Shown piece by piece: positions 6,054 through 10,388 of a DNA stretch of 10,388 nucleotides. The stretch lies in assembly GCA_020430865.1 (NCBI GenBank), contig JAGQIY010000474.1:1-10388 (forward strand), given 5' to 3'. Positions within the stretch are counted from its first letter, which is position 1. Every line of letters begins with the position of its first letter. The notes beneath the pieces are model-generated. The model saw only the letters and a list, made by a program, of their open reading frames with translations. It was not told where the DNA came from and did no database searches. A program made the position numbers and the translations under genes. Origin of the DNA: Myxococcales bacterium. Its GTDB lineage: Bacteria > Myxococcota > Polyangia > Polyangiales > Polyangiaceae.

Positions 6054-6905
6054 ATGGCTGCGCTGGAGTTCACGAAGTACGAGGGCTTGGGCAACGATTT
6101 CATCGTCGTCGACGTTTCGTCGAGCGACGCCCTTGGCCCAGCGGAGGCTCGGTTGCTGTGCGACCGTCACCGCGGGGTAGGTGGGGACGGCGTGCTGCTG
6201 GTTGCTCCGGCGCGAAGTGAAGGCGCGCTCGGCCGCATGGTGGTCCTGAACGCCGATGGCTCGCGGCCGGAGATGTGCGGCAACGGCATTCGCTGCGTCG
6301 CGCTTCACCTCGCGCGGCGGCAGGCTCTCCGAGAGGGTACCATCCGCGTCGACACCGACGCTGGCCTGCTCAGCTGTGACCTGGCGTTCGCCAGTTTCCG
6401 GGAGGCAACGATCGGTGTCGACATGGGGCGTGGTGTTGCCGTGGGGCAACATGAGGTCGAGTTCCTGGGCGAGCGCCTGGAGTTTTCCGTGGTCTCCATG
6501 GGGAATCCGCATGCGATCGTGTTTGGTCGTGACTACACGTTGCCGCAGATCGATGAGCTGGGCGCACGCGTTTGTGGGCAGATTCCTGGCGGCACCAACG
6601 TGGAGTTCGCTCGTCAGATCGCGCCGCGGAGCATCGATCTGGTGGTGTTCGAGCGGGGTGTGGGTCGAACGCTGGCATGCGGAACCGGCGCTTGCGCAAC
6701 GGCGGTTGCCGCCGCGCTGGCAGGCCAGAGCCCCTTCGACGCCCCGATCGAGGTGCGACTGCCAGGCGGACCCCTGGAGATCCGTGTGGCGGAGCAGGAC
6801 CTGGCAGTGCACATGCGCGGCCCCGCGCGGCTGGTGTTCTCGGGCAGCATCGAGGTAAGCGCGCTGAAGGATCTGGGCACGACCCCGCTCGTGGGGGAGC
6901 GCTGA
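6054..6905 (+). CDS. dapF: Diaminopimelate epimerase
   Basis: DapF converts LL-diaminopimelate to meso-diaminopimelate, the precursor of lysine and the cross-linking residue of Gram-negative peptidoglycan. It is a cytoplasmic, cofactor-free two-base enzyme. The 283-residue product has the usual length and every signature: GLGNDFIVVD (11-20), RHRGVGGDG (38-46), NADGS...EMCGNGIRC (66-81) with catalytic Cys75, SMGNPHAIVF (148-157), GGTNVEF (179-185) and ERGVGRTLACGTGACA (200-215) with the second catalytic Cys209. The ATG at 6054 sets the family's N-terminus (FTKYEGLGNDF) correctly; it lacks an evident Shine-Dalgarno sequence. The signalling gene that follows starts only six bases after the stop, so the three genes 6054-10211 probably form one operon. 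Confidence 0.95.
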   Translation: MAALEFTKYEGLGNDFIVVDVSSSDALGPAEARLLCDRHRGVGGDGVLLVAPARSEGALGRMVVLNADGSRPEMCGNGIRCVALHLARRQALREGTIRVDTDAGLLSCDLAFASFREATIGVDMGRGVAVGQHEVEFLGERLEFSVVSMGNPHAIVFGRDYTLPQIDELGARVCGQIPGGTNVEFARQIAPRSIDLVVFERGVGRTLACGTGACATAVAAALAGQSPFDAPIEVRLPGGPLEIRVAEQDLAVHMRGPARLVFSGSIEVSALKDLGTTPLVGER

Positions 6906-6911
6906 GCCACT

Positions 6912-8639
6912 GTGAACGGGGCACCCAGCAGCGAGCTGTTCGTGTTGGCGCTGGTGGCGGACGCCGATCAGGCGCGGCTGGTTGCGCGGGTGTTCGCCGA
7001 GTCCGGCGATGTCTGCGTCGTGGCGACCGATCTCGCCGAGGGGCTCGCGCGCAGCGCCTCGGAGGTGCCTGACGTCGTATTCGTGGACGTGGCGATGGGT
7101 GAGGGCGGAGGCGTCGCGATCGTGCACCACCTGCGCGCGGTCGCTCCCCACGCCAGCGTACTGGCGCTCGCGGACGAGGCGCACGTCAGCCTGGCCACTC
7201 AGGCGATGGCGCTGGGGGCTTCAGGCATGCTGGTGACGCCAGTGAGTGGAGACGAGCTGCTCACGGCGGTCGGCCCGGTGCGCTCGCGCCTCGCGGAGCG
7301 CGCGGAGCGCCAGCGCCTCGAGGAGGCTGCGATGGTCTCACGTCGCGGCCTGTCCATGGCGGCACGGGTAGCCGAGATCGCGATGCACTCGGATCGAAGC
7401 CGTGCAGCTGGAGAGCTTGCGCAGATCTTCGCGGAGGCCACGCAGGCGGAGACCGTGCTCGTGTATCTCCCGGCGGGGGAGCGCACCAGGCAGCTGATGT
7501 GCGTGCATTCCCTCGGCGACATCCGGGACGCGCCAAGTTTCTGCGAGGAAATGGATCTGCTGAACTACTCGCGCAACCTCGACTGGGAGGTCGTGCCGCT
7601 TGCCATCAGCAAGGAGCGCAGCGGGCTGGTGGTACTCGGCGCACCGCGAAGGGGAGGTGGCGCCGAGGAGCTGATTCAGCTGATCGCCGCCCAGGCCGCG
7701 ACCACCTTCGCGCTGATCGGCGAACGTGAGCACTCTCATCGCGGGGCGATGAAGGACCCTTCCTCGAGCGCCTACACCTTCGCCTACTTCGTGGACGTTG
7801 CCGGCCGCGAGATCGACAAGGCGCGGCGTCACGGTCGTCGCTTCGCGCTGGCCACGATCGCGGTCAACGCCGAGGACAGCGGAGCGGGACCACCCAGCGT
7901 GGCGAGCGTCGAGCGCATCCTGGGAGCCGTGCGGGACACCGACGTTCTGGCGCGCGTCGACGAGCGGGAGTTCTATCTCTTGCTGCCCGAGACCGGCGGG
8001 ATTGGCGCGCACATCTGTCGTCGCCGAGTGCAGAGGGGGGTCGAGGCCGACGGACGACGGGGCACCGGCAGTGGCCTCGAGCTGACGATGGGTATGGCGA
8101 CGTATCCGCACGACGGAACCGATCTGTCTCGGCTCTTGCGCGTGGCAAAGCACCGCGCGGAAGCGAGCATGGAGTCCGTCGTGCGGCGCATGCAGCTCGA
8201 TCGCATGCCCCTCGGGGAGGTGCTGGATACGTTGCTCTGGCACGTGCCGGAAGGAGACTCCGTGGAGCAGCCGCGCAGCTTCGAGCTGCCTCAGATGGAC
8301 ATGCTGGGCGTGGCGGTCTCGGCGGTCAGCGAGGCGATGCGCAGCGACCGCGCGCGTGTGGTGGCCACCCATCGCGGGGGCGTGAGCCTCGGCATGGCCG
8401 TCAAGGCGCACCTGCGAGAGCGCGAGGGGGCGGAGCTCATCACCGTCGACCTCGGCGCTCAGCCGGAGCTGAGCGACATCGAGGCGCTGGCGCTGGTGGC
8501 GGAGCACGGGTGCTACGTCCTGCTCGGACGTGCGGAGCGGGGCGGCTTGATGCGCGCCGTGCACGCCGCAGATCCTTTGCTGGTGGACCTGGTGGTGCAG
8601 CGCTTGGGTGAGGCCGTCGGCCTGAGGTTGTTGGAGTAG
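6912..8639 (+). CDS. Receiver / GAF-like / degenerate GGDEF signalling protein
   Basis: This 575-residue multidomain protein has no catalytic site I can support. Residues ~9-125 resemble a response-regulator receiver: Asp17/Asp19 and the phospho-acceptor position Asp59 are kept, but the switch Thr/Ser (Ala near 87) and the conserved Lys (Thr109-Pro110) are changed. A charged helix (~124-145) leads to a GAF-like sensory region (~150-275). Residues ~285-420 are a shortened GGDEF domain: the active-site motif is replaced by DEREF (350-354), and the substrate-binding stretch expected upstream is lost. However, R341-D-T-D344 lies five residues before it, the canonical c-di-GMP I-site spacing. The remainder (~455-575) is an unassigned alpha/beta domain. 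The GTG start at 6912 is six bases after dapF; GGGGGAG (6893-6899) is a rather distant ribosome site. The next gene begins three bases after its stop. Confidence 0.8.
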   Translation: MNGAPSSELFVLALVADADQARLVARVFAESGDVCVVATDLAEGLARSASEVPDVVFVDVAMGEGGGVAIVHHLRAVAPHASVLALADEAHVSLATQAMALGASGMLVTPVSGDELLTAVGPVRSRLAERAERQRLEEAAMVSRRGLSMAARVAEIAMHSDRSRAAGELAQIFAEATQAETVLVYLPAGERTRQLMCVHSLGDIRDAPSFCEEMDLLNYSRNLDWEVVPLAISKERSGLVVLGAPRRGGGAEELIQLIAAQAATTFALIGEREHSHRGAMKDPSSSAYTFAYFVDVAGREIDKARRHGRRFALATIAVNAEDSGAGPPSVASVERILGAVRDTDVLARVDEREFYLLLPETGGIGAHICRRRVQRGVEADGRRGTGSGLELTMGMATYPHDGTDLSRLLRVAKHRAEASMESVVRRMQLDRMPLGEVLDTLLWHVPEGDSVEQPRSFELPQMDMLGVAVSAVSEAMRSDRARVVATHRGGVSLGMAVKAHLREREGAELITVDLGAQPELSDIEALALVAEHGCYVLLGRAERGGLMRAVHAADPLLVDLVVQRLGEAVGLRLLE

Positions 8640-8642
8640 TCA

Positions 8643-10211
8643 GTGTCGCGCTCGGTGTTGCTAGTAGACTCGGACCTGGACGCCCTCGGTGAGCTGGCGA
8701 GTGTGCTGCGTGGCCGCGGGCTCAGCGTGGCGGTCGCCGATGAGCCCGAGCGAGCGCTGGAGCGTGCGGAGCGCAATCGCCCGGACGCGATCCTGATCGC
8801 GGAGGAGATCGCCCTGAGCAGCGACTTCCAGGCGCGCCTCGCGGCAGACCGCAGTCTGCGGGAGATCCCGCGCTTCATCCTGGTGCCTCGCCCGGTGTCG
8901 GAAGCGTCGAGCGGCGTGGCTCCGTCCGAGTCGGGGTCGGGGTCGGGCGCCAGCTCGAGCCCGCCGGGCGAGTCGGAGGGTCGCCCGGTCTCGAGCGCCC
9001 CAGTGAGCAACCCCATCAGCAGTCCCCTGAGCAACCGAGACCCCATCAGCTCTCAGACCCACCACAGCAGCGAACCGCCGGGACAGGAGTCGCAGCGTCC
9101 ACGCGTGGAGCTGAACCGGGCGGACGTCGATCAGATCGCACAGCGTGTGATGGCCCTGCCCAAGGTGGCGGTGCGCGGCGTCCGTGCCGAGAGCGGTGAC
9201 TTCCGCGGGGATCTGCATCAGGTGGGTGTCGTCGATTTGCTGCAGCTCCTCGGGATGAATCGCCGCACCGGCGCGCTCAGCATCACCACGGCCAGCGGCG
9301 TCGGCGAGGTGCGCCTGGAGGACGGGGAGGTCGTCGACGCGGTGTATCGGCGGCTGGAGGGCGAGAAGGCGCTGTATCGGCTGCTTGGAGAGCGCGAAGG
9401 CTCCTTCTCGTTCGCGGGCGGGTATGCCTCGGCGCTTCGCCGGGTGGAGACACCGACGCACTCCTTGCTGATGGAAGGCATGCGGCGGGTCGACGAGGTC
9501 GCCGCGCTGAAGTCGCGCTTGCCGCTGTCAGATGCGCTCTTGCTGGTCTGTCCCGTTGCGAGCGATGCCCCCGAGGTGGAGCGCCTGGTGGGTGACCTCC
9601 TGATAGCGCCGCGCACGGTCGACGAGCTGACCGATGAGCTGCCACAGGGTGATCTGGAGATCCTCGGTGCGGTGGAGGTGATGCTCGCCTCGGGGATCGT
9701 GCGGCTGATCCCGAAGGGCGCGGTGCGCGCGGTGCTGACGGAGCCGGAGCAGATGAGCGTGCTCAGCGCGATGGTCTCGCGCCTCGTCCGACCTGGCTTC
9801 GGGGGGAACCCGCGACTGATCTTCGCGGGGCCGCCCGAGCGCCTCGGGGGGCTTGGCCACGCCACGCGTCGCATCGCGGATGCGATCCCTCCTGCGGAGA
9901 CGACGCCAACGGCGCCAGTGCCTCACGTGATCGCCTCGATTCGTCTGGGGGAGTCCGTGGATCTGGACATCGTCGCGCTGCCAGAGCTGGAAGCCTATGC
10001 TCCGCTCTGGCCGCTCTGCCTGGCGGGAGCAGCCGCCGTGGTGCGCCTCGACGATCGGGAGTCCCCGTTCCTCGAAGCGGCGTGCTCGACGGCCGAGGTG
10101 CCTCTGCTCGAGGCCTTCGCGCTGCTTGGCGAGGTCGACGAGGCGGACCCGGTGCAGGCGGCGGCGCTGATCCGCATGAGCGTCGAGCAGGTCGCTGGTC
10201 AGGGCCCCTGA
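8643..10211 (+). CDS. Pseudo-receiver / DUF4388 (PATAN) / GTPase-like protein
   Basis: The product has 522 residues. Residues 1-~82 look like a receiver (SVLLVDSDLDALGELASVL) but the phospho-acceptor is missing (PDAILIAEE: Ala53 where Asp is expected), so it should not be phosphorylated. A Ser/Pro/Glu-rich linker follows (~84-155), with small internal repeats. Residues ~185-275 are a clear DUF4388 (PatA N-terminal) domain: GDFRGDLHQVGVVDLLQLLG, RTGALSI, VRLEDGEVVDAVY, GEKALYRLL and GSFSF. A helical middle (~280-385) precedes a C-terminal part (~388-522). Its beginning (RLIFAGPPERLGGLGH) and LDIVALPELEAYAPLWPLCL resemble the first strand and switch region of small GTPases, but there is no P-loop Lys-Ser/Thr. 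The GTG start is supported by GGAG (8633-8636), six bases upstream. It directly follows its likely partner gene. PATAN proteins in other bacteria take part in motility and signalling; the role here is inferred. Confidence 0.8.
   Translation: MSRSVLLVDSDLDALGELASVLRGRGLSVAVADEPERALERAERNRPDAILIAEEIALSSDFQARLAADRSLREIPRFILVPRPVSEASSGVAPSESGSGSGASSSPPGESEGRPVSSAPVSNPISSPLSNRDPISSQTHHSSEPPGQESQRPRVELNRADVDQIAQRVMALPKVAVRGVRAESGDFRGDLHQVGVVDLLQLLGMNRRTGALSITTASGVGEVRLEDGEVVDAVYRRLEGEKALYRLLGEREGSFSFAGGYASALRRVETPTHSLLMEGMRRVDEVAALKSRLPLSDALLLVCPVASDAPEVERLVGDLLIAPRTVDELTDELPQGDLEILGAVEVMLASGIVRLIPKGAVRAVLTEPEQMSVLSAMVSRLVRPGFGGNPRLIFAGPPERLGGLGHATRRIADAIPPAETTPTAPVPHVIASIRLGESVDLDIVALPELEAYAPLWPLCLAGAAAVVRLDDRESPFLEAACSTAEVPLLEAFALLGEVDEADPVQAAALIRMSVEQVAGQGP
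8931..9050 (+). repeat. Short repeats coding the Ser/Pro-rich linker
   Basis: Three near-identical hexamers (TCGGGG, TCGGGG, TCGGGC) at 8931-8948 encode a Ser-Gly run. Further on, TGAGCAACC occurs at 9004-9012 and 9028-9036, and ACCCCATCAGC at 9010-9020 and 9040-9050. These give the related peptides SNPISS and SNRDPISS. This fits slippage growth of a disordered linker between the pseudo-receiver and the DUF4388 domain; linker length probably varies between relatives. Confidence 0.6.
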
Positions 10212-10227
10212 GCGGGCTCGTTGCGCT

Positions 10228-10388
10228 CTCCCCCCCACGAACCGCCCCCCCCCCCCCCAACCCCCCCCCCCCCCCACCACCGCCCCCCCCCCCGCCCCCC
10301 ACCCCGGCAGCCGGAGCGCACGCCCCGCGCCCCCCGCAGCCCTCCCCCCCCCGGCCCCCGACCCCCCCCCCCGCCCCCTGCCCCGCCC
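10228..10388. other. Near-pure cytosine tail, probable sequencing or assembly artefact
   Basis: From about 10228 the sequence turns abruptly into C-runs with few other bases, ending at the window edge. It codes nothing believable: the reverse frames give Gly-rich strings. Poly-G read ends from two-colour sequencing, read on the other strand at a contig end, would look like this. The genuine sequence probably stops near 10227. Confidence 0.75.

Noticed and set aside
5985..7184. Minus-strand open frame of 399 codons
   Set aside because: Antisense shadow of dapF and the following gene; rich in His, Gln and Arg with no recognisable motif.
7338..8564. Minus-strand open frame of 408 codons
   Set aside because: Antisense to the receiver/GGDEF-like gene; no domain seen.
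10228..10388. G-quadruplex or i-motif regulatory element
   Set aside because: The extreme C content at the very edge fits a sequencing artefact better than a real element.

Overview
The window is GC-rich, densely packed bacterial chromosome, most likely from a myxobacterium-type organism (Myxococcota, Polyangia-like). That placement is an inference. It rests on a degenerate receiver/GGDEF protein next to a DUF4388 (PATAN) protein, a cysteine-rich lipoprotein paired with a small envelope protein, a fused shikimate kinase/dehydroquinate synthase, and a diaminopimelate-type cell wall gene. No rRNA, tRNA, insertion sequence or CRISPR array was seen. The last ~160 bases are almost pure C and look like a contig-end artefact.

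Layout. Bases 1-912 hold no convincing gene and end in a good promoter for a TetR-family regulator (913-1542, +). This converges on zapA (1608-2000, -), and the junction carries an 11-mer three times plus a hairpin. Bases 2001-2407 have no gene but can fold into a nested rod of about 250 nt, a low-confidence structured-RNA candidate upstream of zapA. A minus-strand group follows, read from right to left: aroKB (5501-3909), a cysteine-rich lipoprotein (3820-3086) and a small exported, probably outer-membrane protein (3049-2408).

Divergent from aroKB, on the plus strand, are a DUF167 protein (5592-5891) and then a tight three-gene unit: dapF (6054-6905), a receiver/GAF-like/degenerate-GGDEF protein (6912-8639) and a pseudo-receiver/DUF4388/GTPase-like protein (8643-10211). 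Gaps inside this unit are 6 and 3 bases, so the genes are probably co-transcribed.

How they fit together. aroKB and dapF are housekeeping genes (aromatic precursors; meso-diaminopimelate for peptidoglycan and lysine), and zapA supports the FtsZ ring. The most interesting part is the pair behind dapF. In both proteins, residues expected for receiver phosphorylation, diguanylate cyclase activity or GTP binding are missing, yet the first keeps an RxxD motif at the spacing of a c-di-GMP I-site. This suggests a ligand-sensing scaffold pair rather than enzymes, probably linked to envelope or motility control, and it is the best candidate here for an undescribed system.
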